The position numbers and the translations under genes were made by a program. Of a DNA stretch of 64,000 nt, positions 34,053-44,900 are shown in pieces (positions within the stretch are counted from its first letter, which is position 1; every line of letters begins with the position of its first letter). This DNA is from Candidatus Latescibacterota bacterium (GTDB lineage Bacteria; Latescibacterota; MWCZ01): assembly GCA_022706085.1 (NCBI GenBank), contig JAKJDF010000002.1:134372-198371 (forward strand). The letters are read 5' to 3'. The notes beneath the pieces were generated by a model. The model was not told the origin of the DNA, searched no databases, and saw nothing but the letters and a program-made list of their open reading frames with translations.

Positions 34053-35600
34053 ATGCTTCTCTACGCAGAAACCCATTACCCGCGATACTGGCTGAGCCGC
34101 ATACGAAGGGCTGAGCCGGAAATCGTGGTGGATATTCCGTGGCGTGTGGAGCCAGGCGCGGGGATCCCTGTTCTGCTTGTCGTGCACCACGCGAACCGTT
34201 ACCCCGTTCTGCTCGAATCCGTTTCCGTGACAGTCACCGGCGGCAGTTCCGGTCGCACAACTGCGGAATTTCCCCTCCACACTGCAGTCGGCACCCAGTA
34301 CTGGTGGAAGGTGTTCACTCTTCCTCCGCTCGCCGCCGGAACCACGGCTGAAATCGTACCCGCCATCCGGTATTCGGTGAACGGACGCTCGCGGGAGATG
34401 GTGGCGGACAACTATCGTGGAACATCACACCAGCCGTTTCGTGTGCACGTCGGAGAGGAGCCGTACCCCCTTCCTGCTGGCTGGTATTCGGGCGATGTGC
34501 ATGTTCACACCGAGTATACCCGGGATCAAATCGAGTTCGGGCCACCTGTGGCAGCGCTTGCCACCATTGCGCAGGCCATGGGGTTGCACTGGTTCTGCGC
34601 AACCGATCATTCGTACGACCTCGATGACCGGGAAGACGATTTCCTGCGAAACGACCCGGCGCTTCCCCGCTGGAACCGGATGTTACGGGATTGCACGGTT
34701 CCCCGGGAACATTTCTGCGTTATCCCGGGAGAGGAGATATCCTGCGGCAACGCGGAGGGAAGGAATGTCCACCTGCTGGCGCTCGGCATCGACAGACATA
34801 TTCCGGGGAAGGGGGACAGCGCGGAGCGACCGTTCCGAAACCGCCCCGACCATTCCATCACGGAAGTGATTGACCTTGTGGGGCGGCAGGGAGGGTTAGC
34901 GCTGGCAGCGCACCCCGGCTTCACTCCGCCGCGCATTCAACGGGTTGTTTTCCGGCGCGGTGTATGGAAGCCCGATGACCTAGCGCGGGAAGGCCTGACA
35001 GGGGTTCAGGCCGGGGGACGTTTCTCCGACGCGGGATTCCGGCGCGGGATGGAACAGTGGGTGAAGCTACTGCTTACGGGCAAGCACGTCTGTGTCGTGG
35101 CAGGGAACGATTCCCACGGGGCATTTGGTCGCGCGCGTCAGGTGAGGGTCCCGTGGTGGTCGATGGGAGAGGACTCATCATACGTGTTTGGCGACGTTCG
35201 GACGGTCGTTCGCGCCCCTTCACTGTCCAACGCCCATCTGCTTGAGTCTATTGCCGCGGGGCGGTGTTACATAACGGACGGTCCGGCGATTTGCCTCGAC
35301 GTTTCCCGCGGGACAACCCGCGTCGGAGTTGGGGAGGAACTGCCCGCGGGCAATACAACGGTCCACGTGGAAGCCGAAAGCACGCTGGAATGGGGATATG
35401 TGGACCGCATAGGGGTCGCGGTCGGACAGACGGGAGGGGTTGAGTCCATCACGTGGAAGAAGCCGGAGAAGCCGGCCCTGCGATTCGGGATTGATGTTGA
35501 TGTGCCACTATTGGGCGAGGGGTATGTGCGTGCGGAAGTGCACACAAACATGCAGAGACACGCGTACTCCAACCCCGTGTGGATTACCGCACCAGCGTAA
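34053..35600 (+). CDS. PHP-domain metallohydrolase, CehA/McbA type
   Basis: The 515-aa protein has an N-terminal beta domain (to about residue 145) and then a CehA/McbA-like PHP domain: GDVHVHTEYTRDQ, WFCATDHSYD, VIPGEEISCGN, NVHLLALG, LALAAHPGF and VAGNDSHG, all metal-ligand motifs. A C-terminal beta domain follows. CehA/McbA enzymes hydrolyse carbamate or phosphate esters; the true substrate cannot be told. ATG 34053 follows the VTT gene by 14 bases. The 3' end overlaps the convergent secreted-protein gene by 17 bases. Confidence 0.88.
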   Translation: MLLYAETHYPRYWLSRIRRAEPEIVVDIPWRVEPGAGIPVLLVVHHANRYPVLLESVSVTVTGGSSGRTTAEFPLHTAVGTQYWWKVFTLPPLAAGTTAEIVPAIRYSVNGRSREMVADNYRGTSHQPFRVHVGEEPYPLPAGWYSGDVHVHTEYTRDQIEFGPPVAALATIAQAMGLHWFCATDHSYDLDDREDDFLRNDPALPRWNRMLRDCTVPREHFCVIPGEEISCGNAEGRNVHLLALGIDRHIPGKGDSAERPFRNRPDHSITEVIDLVGRQGGLALAAHPGFTPPRIQRVVFRRGVWKPDDLAREGLTGVQAGGRFSDAGFRRGMEQWVKLLLTGKHVCVVAGNDSHGAFGRARQVRVPWWSMGEDSSYVFGDVRTVVRAPSLSNAHLLESIAAGRCYITDGPAICLDVSRGTTRVGVGEELPAGNTTVHVEAESTLEWGYVDRIGVAVGQTGGVESITWKKPEKPALRFGIDVDVPLLGEGYVRAEVHTNMQRHAYSNPVWITAPA

Positions 35601-37116
35601 CTCGTCCGGTGTGAGTCCAAATCTCGCCACTCGCCAGCCCCACAGACCAGCGGACGAGGTATACGCCGCTTCCCGGTATCTGTCCGAATGAGTCCGCGCC
35701 ATTCCACACCACGCGAACGGGCCCGGGTGCAACGGGGGATCCTTCATACTTCCGTACAAGCCTCCCGTCAATGGAGCGGATTTCCAGTCGCCACGCCACG
35801 GACGCTGGAATGTGGGCTTCCAGCAGAACGGAGCCATTGAACGGGTTCGGTGACACCCGCGTGAAAAACGGGGAAGGCGCTGCCGGTTTGTTGCCGCCAT
35901 TCGAATCCGAATCGGCGCCGGGGATGTACTCCTTCCCTCTCGATATCCACAGGTTCGTCACGCCGCGAACGGGATCAGGGCCGAGGAACGCGCTCACCAC
36001 GCACCCGGAATGGGAACGAAGTTGTGCGGGTGTGACGAACTCCTGTCGTGGTGTGTACGCACCGGAAACGAGATTCACGGGACCCATTGGCCTCGTTCCG
36101 TACACCCGAACCATTTCCAGGTCTCCAGTGCGCACATTTCGCCAGCTTACACAGGGAATCGTGCCACTTTCGAAACAGAGTTGCGGTGTCGCGCAGATGC
36201 TCCCCTCGGGGGACACCTTGACGGCCGGGGTGAAGCGCCCGTTGGCCAGCGCACGCGCGAGGTAGATGCTGCCGCCAGAGACGCCTTCCTGCCATGCGAC
36301 GTATACCTCTCGGTCCGCGTTCACGGCGATGACGCAGTTCCGTGCATCCTCTGGCCCCGCGCTCACAGGCGACGCGGATGTCGCGCCGCTCCTGCTCACC
36401 CGCGCAACCCATACATCCCCACCTGTTGGTGTCTCAGCGGTCCATGCAATCCAGTACGCGCCCTGCGTGTCAGCAGCGGCAGTGGGGCGGGAAGCCCCGT
36501 ACGGGTATGACGTGAGGAGGCGCACGAGAGGAAAGATGTCCCGGGGAGATAGAAATGCATATGCAACCTGCGGTGGTTCGTCCCGTTCCCAGGCAACCAG
36601 AACGGTATCTCCCTGAACCGCCACCGAAGGATTGCGATCCGGGTGGACTCCTCCGATTCCCGCGTCTTCGGTGAACCACCGCGGTGCGATATTCACATCC
36701 GCCGTGTACCGCAGGTTCCACTCACCGGGAATGATACTGAGGCTGGGGGTCCGCTCCTCCGCCCAGACGAGACCCGGTTTTCCGGAGCGAAGCATAAAAA
36801 GTAACGGCTCGGCACAGGTCTGCTGCCCTGTGACAAGTTGTTTTGGCCGTGCCAGGCTTGTGATCACCCCCGAGCGGTAATACAGTTTTCCGGCAACCGT
36901 CCAGGCTGCGTGGTAGACATCTTCGATTCCGCTTGTGGAGTCGAACAGAGTCTGGACAACAAATGTGGCTCGTTCGACCGGTGTCTGCAGATCCGTGATC
37001 TGGATTGGTGGGTAATCGTCGCCGGCGCCCAACCGTCCGGGCAACGTGGCCATCAAGAAGACAATCGCCACGAAGAGAGCAGGGCGAACTGCGCGCCTGC
37101 GATGCCAATATTCCAC
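35584..37116 (-). CDS. Secreted protein with FlgD-like C-terminal domain
   Basis: This protein of about 510 aa has a hydrophobic N-terminal leader (AVRPALFVAIVFLMATLPGRLGAG). The body is beta-propeller-like (VAVQGDTVLVAWERDE, AYWIAWTAETPTGGDVWVAR, VYVAWQEGVSGGSIYLAR). The C-terminus (FFTRVSPNPFNGSVLLEAHIP, WRLEIRSIDGRLVRKYEG, GVYLVRWSVG) is the FlgD/type IX-like sorting domain, matching the giant protein at 16295. Start is uncertain: GTG 37116 has GAGG about ten bases away; TTG 37137 is possible. Likely a cell-surface binding or lyase protein. Its 3' end overlaps the PHP metallohydrolase gene. Confidence 0.75.
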   Translation of the reverse strand: MEYWHRRRAVRPALFVAIVFLMATLPGRLGAGDDYPPIQITDLQTPVERATFVVQTLFDSTSGIEDVYHAAWTVAGKLYYRSGVITSLARPKQLVTGQQTCAEPLLFMLRSGKPGLVWAEERTPSLSIIPGEWNLRYTADVNIAPRWFTEDAGIGGVHPDRNPSVAVQGDTVLVAWERDEPPQVAYAFLSPRDIFPLVRLLTSYPYGASRPTAAADTQGAYWIAWTAETPTGGDVWVARVSRSGATSASPVSAGPEDARNCVIAVNADREVYVAWQEGVSGGSIYLARALANGRFTPAVKVSPEGSICATPQLCFESGTIPCVSWRNVRTGDLEMVRVYGTRPMGPVNLVSGAYTPRQEFVTPAQLRSHSGCVVSAFLGPDPVRGVTNLWISRGKEYIPGADSDSNGGNKPAAPSPFFTRVSPNPFNGSVLLEAHIPASVAWRLEIRSIDGRLVRKYEGSPVAPGPVRVVWNGADSFGQIPGSGVYLVRWSVGLASGEIWTHTGRVTLVR

Positions 37117-37318
37117 TGGTGCCACACCTCGCCGCAATCACGCCACACGAAGCCGCCAGAAACGGAGCAACATGACGAAATGTACCCCGTGAAGTTCTGG
37201 AATGCCTAACGCGAAGGTTCGGGTGTTGTGCTGGCGCGTGTGTCCCTCCGGTTGACGAAATCGGTGTCCACGCGTAATTTATGCAGGGTTGTGGAGGTTT
37301 AGCACGGAAGAGGGCGGA

Positions 37319-37873
37319 ATGGAAAGCGGAGTTGCCACTGACGGAAGTGGCCTGGTGGGGGTACTCGCGGACTCTCACGACAACAGATGGGCTTTTGAGG
37401 CGATTCTGCGGAGATTCGTGGACGAGGGCGTCGTGCACGTCATCCATGCCGGTGACTTCGTAGCGCCTTTCAACGCCCGGTATCTTTCAGGCATTTCAGT
37501 GCCGTTTACGGGCGTTTTCGGGAACAACGACGGGGAACGCCCCGGTCTGACGAAGGCGTTCGCGAAATTCGGGACATTGCACGTCGGACCGTACGCATTT
37601 GACACTCGGGGTCGCCGGATTATCCTCATGCACGAGCCCGTTGCCCTTGACGCTCTCGCCGTGTCAGGCAGGTTTGATGTAGTCATCTACGGTCACACCC
37701 ACGAAACGGACCTCCGTAAAGTCACGTGGGCGGATGGAGACGGATCAACGCTCATTTTGAACCCCGGCGAAGCGGGCGGGTGGCTGAACGGTCGGGCGAC
37801 GGCAGCACTTCTTGACCTCGCTGACCTCAACGTCGATGTGTTCGATGTTCCTCTCGCCCGGACCTCTGCATAA
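37319..37873 (+). CDS. YfcE-type metallophosphoesterase
   Basis: The 184-aa protein has the full calcineurin-type metal set: GVLADSHDN, IHAGDF, GVFGNND (GNxD), and IYGHTHE near residue 130, with LNPGEAGG at the C-terminus, as in the MJ0936/YfcE phosphodiesterases. These Mn/Zn enzymes cleave small phosphodiesters; the natural substrate is not known. ATG 37319 is chosen over 37289 because GAGGGCGG precedes it. It is followed after 12 bases by the sugar isomerase gene, so both may be one transcript. Confidence 0.92.
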   Translation: MESGVATDGSGLVGVLADSHDNRWAFEAILRRFVDEGVVHVIHAGDFVAPFNARYLSGISVPFTGVFGNNDGERPGLTKAFAKFGTLHVGPYAFDTRGRRIILMHEPVALDALAVSGRFDVVIYGHTHETDLRKVTWADGDGSTLILNPGEAGGWLNGRATAALLDLADLNVDVFDVPLARTSA

Positions 37874-37885
37874 CGGGAGTATCCT

Positions 37886-38713
37886 GTGCGTTTTGCCATT
37901 TGCAATGAAATGTTTCAGAACTGGGATGTGGGCGACGTATTCCGGCTTGCGGCGGAGATCGGGTACGACGGCGTAGAGCTGGCGCCGTTCACGCTCGCCG
38001 ATTCAGTCCGTGATCTCAGCCCAGAGCGCCGACGGGAGATCCGCCGGCAGGCCGAGGACGCCGGTATTTCCATCGTCGGGCTCCACTGGCTGCTTGTCAG
38101 TCCGAAGGGTCTCTACATCACGCACCCGGACGAAGCGGTACGCAAAGAGACTGCAGCCTATTTCGTGGACCTCATCCATTGCTGCGCGGATCTCGGGGGC
38201 GACAGGATGATCCTAGGGTCTCCAAAGCAACGGAACCTGATGGAAGGTGTCTCGCACGAACGGGGCTGGGAATGGACGCTCGATTTCCTCCGTTCCATCG
38301 CGCCTGTCGCCGAGGCACGTGGAGTAACGCTTTGCTTCGAGCCTCTTGCGCCCGCTGAGACCAACTTCATACAGACTGCCGAAGAGGCAATCCGACTCGT
38401 CCAGGGAATCAACAGCCCGAAGCTGAAGATCATTCTGGACGTGAAGGCCATGTCGGGCGAGAACAAGCCCATCCCGGAAATAATCAGGGCGAGCGCGCCC
38501 TGGGTTGCCCATTTCCACGCGAACGACGCGAACCTGCGCGGACCCGGGTTCGGCGATGTGGACTACGCTCCCATCGTTGCGGCGCTGCGCGACATCGGGT
38601 ACGACGGCTGGGTGTCTGTCGAGGTGTTCGATTTCTCGATTGATCCGGAAGTGACAGCGCGTCGAAGTCTCAGATACTTGAAAGAAGTCTTTGGAATCGC
38701 CTCGTCACACTGA
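37886..38713 (+). CDS. Sugar phosphate isomerase/epimerase (xylose-isomerase-like barrel)
   Basis: The 275-aa protein has the AP-endonuclease-2/xylose isomerase-like TIM barrel: CNEMFQNWDVGDVFRLAAEIGYDGVELAPF, ADLGGDRMILGSP, TLCFEPLAPAETNF with metal-binding Glu, KLKIILDVKAM, VAHFHANDANLRGPG and GYDGWVSVEVFDFS. Family members interconvert sugars or sugar acids, or act on inositol derivatives. Starts at GTG 37886. Substrate unknown. Confidence 0.88.
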   Translation: MRFAICNEMFQNWDVGDVFRLAAEIGYDGVELAPFTLADSVRDLSPERRREIRRQAEDAGISIVGLHWLLVSPKGLYITHPDEAVRKETAAYFVDLIHCCADLGGDRMILGSPKQRNLMEGVSHERGWEWTLDFLRSIAPVAEARGVTLCFEPLAPAETNFIQTAEEAIRLVQGINSPKLKIILDVKAMSGENKPIPEIIRASAPWVAHFHANDANLRGPGFGDVDYAPIVAALRDIGYDGWVSVEVFDFSIDPEVTARRSLRYLKEVFGIASSH

Positions 38714-38749
38714 AGTTGTCGTCTCCGAAGGAAGGTGAAGGGGGTACTT

Positions 38750-39748
38750 ATGCCCGAAGCAACTCATACCCTGACGCTGTTCGAGTACCCGGTTCTCGTG
38801 GTAGGGGCGGCGAAGCTCGCGAAGGATTTGAGAGCCGCCTTTGAATCGCCTTTGACGAAAGCGCAGCTCCGGCGCGCGGTGTACCTCGACCACGCACCTG
38901 CAGAAAGCGGGGAACCTCTCGCAAACAAGATCGCGGATTGTATCGACCCGCGGTACCAGGCTGTTTTCCTCGATGCAACCGACCCGGTTCTTGTTGATGA
39001 CCGCGTGTTGACGATCACGGAGATCAAGAAATACTGCCCGGCGACAGAAGTGGTCGTGGTGATAGGGAAGAAAACCGAAGGGCGTCTGGTGGAGCTTCTG
39101 CAAGCCGGTGCGTGGTATTTCCTGCAGACGCCGATTACCGAAGCAGCCCTTACCACGATCATGGTGCGGGTGGTCGCGGTCCGCGAGGCAGACGCGCTGG
39201 TCCGGACGGACGGTTTGACCGGTCTTTTCAATCGGGCGTTTTTCGAGGATGCGCTGCGCGACACGGTGGCGCGTCTCAGACTGGACATCGGCGGTCAGAG
39301 AACGGTCACCGCCCCACCTGTAAGCCTGCTGCTCGCCGATCTGGACGGTCTTAAGGAAGCGTACGGCGATCGCCACCAGGAAGGTGAGATGTTCCTTCGT
39401 GAGATGGGGGGAGTGGTGCGAAAGCGATATCGTCCCACGGATGTGGTCGCCCGAATCGGGGGAGATGAATTCGGGGCACTCCTCGTCGGGATGAATTACA
39501 CCCTCGCTTTGATGCGAGCAGAGCTTCTCCGCAAAGAAACCCTCAAGATAACGTTGCCGGAGGGAATCGGCACGCGGCCGACACTTTCCGTCGGCGTAGT
39601 CACCTATCCTTCGTATTTCGACGACCCGCAACAGCTGTACTGGCAGGCGCGGCGCGCACTTGAGCGCGCAAAAGCGGCGGGCGGCAACGTGGTGTTTGGA
39701 TTTGACGCGACCGGAACCCCGCGGCCGTTTGTTGAGCTTGGCGGATAA
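38750..39748 (+). CDS. GGDEF-domain protein (putative diguanylate cyclase)
   Basis: The 332-aa protein has a receiver-like N-terminal domain (LVVGAAKLAKDLRAAFESP, AVFLDATDPVLVD) that has lost normal phospho-site context. From about residue 160 a GGDEF domain follows: ADALVRTDGLTGLFNRAFFEDAL, LLLADLDGLKEAYGDRHQEGE (substrate and metal site, less typical than usual) and VVARIGGDEFGALL, with the signature GGDEF intact. It likely makes cyclic-di-GMP, though the atypical substrate loop leaves activity open. ATG 38750 follows GGGGG; GTG 38735 is the alternative. No EAL domain. Confidence 0.9.
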   Translation: MPEATHTLTLFEYPVLVVGAAKLAKDLRAAFESPLTKAQLRRAVYLDHAPAESGEPLANKIADCIDPRYQAVFLDATDPVLVDDRVLTITEIKKYCPATEVVVVIGKKTEGRLVELLQAGAWYFLQTPITEAALTTIMVRVVAVREADALVRTDGLTGLFNRAFFEDALRDTVARLRLDIGGQRTVTAPPVSLLLADLDGLKEAYGDRHQEGEMFLREMGGVVRKRYRPTDVVARIGGDEFGALLVGMNYTLALMRAELLRKETLKITLPEGIGTRPTLSVGVVTYPSYFDDPQQLYWQARRALERAKAAGGNVVFGFDATGTPRPFVELGG

Positions 39749-39797
39749 GCGCCGGCGAGAAGCGGAAAACTCCGGTGGTGATTGGCCCGTGGCTGGC

Positions 39798-41678
39798 TCA
39801 GTTGATCGGGACGTAGTGGCGGGCGATACACCCAAAATTGGTGAGCACCGAGGCGAGGGCCCAGCCTTCCGGGGGCGGAACATTCTCGACCAGGTTGTTC
39901 CGGAGTTCGGCCAGATCATCTCCCACTTCCGGCCATTCGCGCGCGGGAAGCACCCATCTCGCCGCTCGTTCAAACCTTTCAAGCCATTCGGAGAGACGGA
40001 TCAGGAACTCTCCCGTCTCCGGGAGGATTGACGGCGGTTTGTTGATGGTCAGAGCGAGGCGGAACACCCGTGGCGCCAAACCGATCATCGTGTGCACTGT
40101 TCCCGCTTTCGTTCCCTCGAGGCAGAACCGGTACAGGTCACGAATTCCTTCTGCGTGGTCCACGCCACGTTGACTTAGTCGCGTCAGGACACGTACAAGC
40201 CCTTCCACACGCGGCGCTTCCGGCGTTCCGACCAGCACTTCCGCGTACGCAAGGCATACGTCGGCCAGCCACCCTTCGTCCTGCATTCGCGCAACGCGCG
40301 CCGCGCCCTGCAACCGTTCCGCGGAGGGAACCAGCGCGGGCTGGCGGATTTCCCGGTAGAGCACCGCAAGCACGTCATTTCCTGCCGTGATCAGTTTCTG
40401 ATACAGCGCCTCCCCCGCTTCCTCGCATACGGGGCACGACGCGAGCAATTCGTCACAAAGATTGCGCTGGACGAACGAGAGGTCGTTGCGGTGCTTCAAC
40501 GCGGACCGGACCACCCGCCGCGCTGTTTCACGCGTTTTTCCGCGACGCGCCAAAACCGCGCTGCCTTCATCAGGCAAGAAACCGGGTTGCTTGCGAGCGT
40601 ACGAATCGACGGTCCACAGGAGGTACGCAAGACGGTAATCTTCCGAGTTCCCCTGAAACACCTCGTACAGCATCTCCATCGCGGTGGCGAGTGCACCTTC
40701 TGCAAGCGCGAGGTTCACGGACAATACAATCGCCTCCGTTGCCCCGGGAGAGAGCTCCAGCGCCGCCCTGCACCATTGTGCCGCGCGGGCGCGGTTACCC
40801 AGACGCCAGGCGATCAGCCCCATTCCGGCCGCAGCCTCAGGAAGCCGTGGGTCCGTATCGAGCGCACGCTGGAATGCTTCACGCGCCTCGTCCCATTTTT
40901 TCAGTCCGCAAAGTGCAGAACCAAGGCCGCAGAAAAGCGTGGCTGCATCGTCGCCCGGCATACCGAGAGCTCGCCGGAAGACCTGTACCGCGTCGCGATA
41001 ATGGCCCGATTCGGTCAGGAGTTGGCCCAAGTGCGCAAATAAAGCGACGTCAGTCGGGTTCAACCGGATTGCCTGACGGAACGCCGCGATGGCCTTCACA
41101 GACTGCCTCGACTGGCGATACGCGTTGCCAAGTTCGCCCCAGAGATCGCCGAACGCGAAACCGAGTTCCCGGGCGGTTTCCAGGTAGCGGATCGCGTCGT
41201 CCACATGGCCGATCAGCAGAAGCCGCTGACCGAATTGAAAACAGAGGTAGGCGTTCCCCGGTTCGATGGCGATCTGGGCACGAAGGTTACGCAAATCGCG
41301 ATAGGTCCATTCGCGGGAAACAACGGTCGTGCGCTGTTCCACTGCTGCGTGGAAATCGGGGTTGAGAGATATCGCCCTGTCGTAATCAGCCAGAGCAGCG
41401 CGATCGTCAAGGCGCAGCTCGTGGATTCGACCCCGCAGATAATAGGCGTCGGGCAGGCTCGCGTTCTGTTCGATTACGTAGGTCGCATCGTTGAGAGCAG
41501 CGTCGTACTCCCCGAGGCGAGCATATGCGAGGGCTCTGTTGAAAAACGTTTCCACCATGCGACCGTTTTCCTCGATCGCCCGGCAGTAAAACTCCACTGC
41601 TTTCTCGAACTGGCCGCTGCGGTAGCAATCGTTGCCGAGGTTGTGGAGTTCATGTTCTAACGGCGCGTCTTCCAGCAC
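39798..41678 (-). CDS. Large TPR-repeat protein
   Basis: GTG 41678 is preferred because AGGAGG lies seven bases before it, giving 626 aa; the frame extends to 41717. The N-terminal two-thirds is a TPR array (LHNLGNDCYRSGQFEKAVEFY, LAYARLGEYDAALNDA, ALCGLKKWDEAREAFQRALDTDP and others). The C-terminal part (from about 380) is helical without a clear family, with CPVCEEAGEALYQ, a CxxC that could bind metal. No signal peptide. It is divergent from addB with a shared upstream gap containing two copies of TTGGTAGAA. Confidence 0.85.
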   Translation of the reverse strand: MLEDAPLEHELHNLGNDCYRSGQFEKAVEFYCRAIEENGRMVETFFNRALAYARLGEYDAALNDATYVIEQNASLPDAYYLRGRIHELRLDDRAALADYDRAISLNPDFHAAVEQRTTVVSREWTYRDLRNLRAQIAIEPGNAYLCFQFGQRLLLIGHVDDAIRYLETARELGFAFGDLWGELGNAYRQSRQSVKAIAAFRQAIRLNPTDVALFAHLGQLLTESGHYRDAVQVFRRALGMPGDDAATLFCGLGSALCGLKKWDEAREAFQRALDTDPRLPEAAAGMGLIAWRLGNRARAAQWCRAALELSPGATEAIVLSVNLALAEGALATAMEMLYEVFQGNSEDYRLAYLLWTVDSYARKQPGFLPDEGSAVLARRGKTRETARRVVRSALKHRNDLSFVQRNLCDELLASCPVCEEAGEALYQKLITAGNDVLAVLYREIRQPALVPSAERLQGAARVARMQDEGWLADVCLAYAEVLVGTPEAPRVEGLVRVLTRLSQRGVDHAEGIRDLYRFCLEGTKAGTVHTMIGLAPRVFRLALTINKPPSILPETGEFLIRLSEWLERFERAARWVLPAREWPEVGDDLAELRNNLVENVPPPEGWALASVLTNFGCIARHYVPIN

Positions 41679-41841
41679 GATTTGACCTCCTGCGCGCGTC
41701 GGATCCCGACAACTCATCGGGGTGATTCCCCCGGGAGACGGGAAAAGGGATCGGTCAAAACGTACGATGTGCTTGCGGCAGAGGACAAGCGCCGAAAGCC
41801 TCTCGCCCGCGGTTGCACTATTCGCCGGGAAAGGGGTAGAC

Positions 41842-41874
41842 TTGGTAGAAAACTAGACTGAGTAATTGGTAGAA
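41842..41874. repeat. Direct repeat in the addB/TPR intergenic region
   Basis: TTGGTAGAA occurs at 41842-41850 and again at 41866-41874, a 24-base period, in the gap between the divergent TPR gene and addB. It could be an operator for either gene. Confidence 0.35.
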
Positions 41875-41903
41875 CAAGCACTCATTTCGGTTCGGGAACC
41901 CGC

Positions 41904-44900
41904 ATGCACGAGATCGTTACTGGACCTCCCCCCGCACTCTTTTCACGGCTTGCTGGAAAGATTCTTGAGTTCCGCACGCATGAAAAGTTCGCGAGGATAA
42001 CCGTCCTCACTCCGGATCGACAAACGCGCAACGTGGTACGCGATGCCCTTCCCGTTTTCGTGGCGCAGGAAGCTCCACCGGCGGGACCGGCGCGCGCGGG
42101 CCTGTTCAATGTGCGAATTACCTATCTGCCCCCGTGGGCCGGCGAGATTGCCCGACTCCGGATTGAACATCTCGGGCTGGGGCCGCTTCCGCGTTCGGCT
42201 TCACTGGCAGTGATTTCCGAGGCGGTCCGGCGCACCAGACACCAGACGAAAGCGTTCGAAGTTGACGGTGCGACGCTCGACCCGCGAGATCGTCCAAGTT
42301 TCCTGCGAGCAGTGCTGCGCGAGATCGTTGACCTGAAGAAGGCATGCGTGTCCCCGTGCGATCTCCGGGAACGCTCAGTGGCGCGGTATTGCAGGGAAAT
42401 CGCGGCAATTTACGACGCGAGCGAGACTATTCTCCAATCAAACAAGTGGGTTGACCAGAGCGAAATTCTGGCCCTCGCAACCGAACGACTGATAACGGAT
42501 CCCTGCGCCGCGGGAGAGGATTTGTACCTCTTTTTCGGGTTTCTTCACCTCAACGAGTTGGAAAAGCGCTGTCTCGGTGCGCTGGCGGACGCTGCTTCCC
42601 GCGCCTGCGCGTACGTTCCGTCGGTACCGGGAGGCGTTGCATTTGCCGTGGCGGAACCGACCATCGCGCTGTTCGAGACGAAGTGGGGCATCACACGAAG
42701 CTCGATACCGGCGAAATCGGGCGTTGCCAGGGAAATCGTCGGCGATCTGTTCTGTTCGGACGCGGAAGAAGTGCACGAGAATCCCGCAATCTGCGTTGCC
42801 AGTGCACCGGAACCAGCTCAGGAGATCCGCGAGGCAGCCCGGTGGATCTGGAGAGTCATTGAAGAAGACGACTCAAGGTTTCAGGATTTTCAGGTCATCG
42901 TTCCCGACAACCGCCACAGTGCGCGCTTCGCCGCGGATGTGTTACGGAAAGCCGGCATTCCGGTGAACGTGGCGTTTGAAGAACCACTTTCTGACACGGA
43001 CGCCGGGCGGGGCCTTATGCTGTTCCTGGAGGCGGTGGAAAGCGGTCTCCTTCGCACCAGGGTGATGGACCTCCTCAGTGCGTGCAGGCCACGCGGTACT
43101 CACCCGCCAGGTGAACAGGCACGGTCCGTGACTTCTTCAGATTGGGACCGCATCGCCCGTCTCGCCGGAGTGTCTGGCGGCATCAGACCCGACAGAAGCG
43201 TACGCAGCGAGTGGGATGACCGACTTGCGCGCTACGAATGTGCTCTCGCGTGGAGAATTGAACATCAGCCGACGGAGGGGGAGGAGAACGCAGTCGAGAA
43301 CGTGGCCTCGCTCCGCAGAGAGCATGAGGCAACGCGCGAGCTTCGCCAGTTGATCCACGAGCTCGACGCCAGCCGTGAAGCCATTGAGAGTGCCTCTTCG
43401 TGGGAGGGATGGGTCGCCGCAGTGAAGCAGGGGTGGCAGAAAACTGCTGAGGTTCGCGGCAGCGAAGAGGTGCGGCAAATTGAACTTGTTCTGGACGAAA
43501 TTGCCACGTACGATGCTGCCGGGAAGTTGCCGCCGGCACCTGTACGATGGATCATCCTTGCGGAGGCGTTGGGACACAGAAGGGTTTCCACCGCCCGCAG
43601 TGATCCGCACGGTGTAACGCTTACCAACCTGGCCGGGGCGTGCATTCGTCCATGCCGGGCACTTGTCATGGTAGCACTTTCCGACGGCGAATTTCCGCGA
43701 ACGACCGCACGCACGGCACTTTCAGTCCAACCTGACGACGGTTTCTACCACGAGTTCTCCGGCCTTCCACTCGATCCGCAGAAGGCGATTGACTGCGCCA
43801 TGTTTGCCATGGCTCTTTCTGCGGCATCTGACCGCGTTCGCCTCAGCTATTCCCGCCGGACCGATACCGCGATGGGCGAAAAGCTTCCATCCTCTGCTCT
43901 GATGGAAGTCATCCGCAGAGTCATCCCGCTTGAGGAGTCGTCCCCTGTGGCGTCACTCTGGGATGAAAATGCCCTTCACCGCGAGCTTTCCGAACGGGGA
44001 GAATGGGCGGTACGAGAGCCCGTTCCGAAGCCGAAAGAGTGCTGGCTCAACGCGCAGGAACTGATACTGGCGCATGCCGCGAGCGCCGCGGGCACTTCCG
44101 CAGGAGAGGAGATTGCCGGGCGCGTTGGTCGGCACGCACGCGACGGCATGGCGCTCCTGCGCGCCCGTGATTCTTTCCCCGGACCGTACGACGGGTGGTT
44201 TGCGGAAAGGGCGATGGATGACGTGCTGCTCAATCACGTTTCGTCACTGGGAACTGCGGACAATCCCCTCTCCGCCAGAGCGCTGGAAACGTACGCGGAA
44301 TGTCCGTTCCGCTTCCTCGTGATGCGAATTCTGAAAACTGAGCCGCTGCCCGAACCTGAAATCGTCCTTGATTTTTCAGGGATGGATTCTGGACTTGTTC
44401 TCCACGAGCTCCTCGCGGAGTTTTTCCGCCGCCTGATTCGCGAGCAGCTCTTTCCACAGCGCCCCGCATCCGTGCGGAATCTCCGACCGTTATTCGATGA
44501 ACTCGCCGAAAGAAAACGACGCGAGCTGGAACGGGGCGGCACGATCCCGCCCGGCGCCATCTGGCAAATCCGTTGGACTGCTCTTCTGGAAAGCGCGTGG
44601 GCGGCGATCGCATGGTCACTGGGAGACGCGCGTTCCTGGGAACCGTCGCTGGTGGAAGTGGGATTCGGTGTGCCTGGTGGACGAGTGGATGAAGCCTCAT
44701 CAGAAGACCCGGCGTATCTCCCGCTCCCGGACGGCGGAACACTGGCTGTCCGGGGGATAATCGATCGGGTGGATTTCTGCCGCGAAACGTCCTGCGCACG
44801 CGTTCTGGATTACAAATCGGGTCGCAAACCCCGCACACTGAACGGTTTGACGAATTCAGGAAGGCTTGTCCAGGCGCTGCTTTACGCGCGGATGTTGAAC

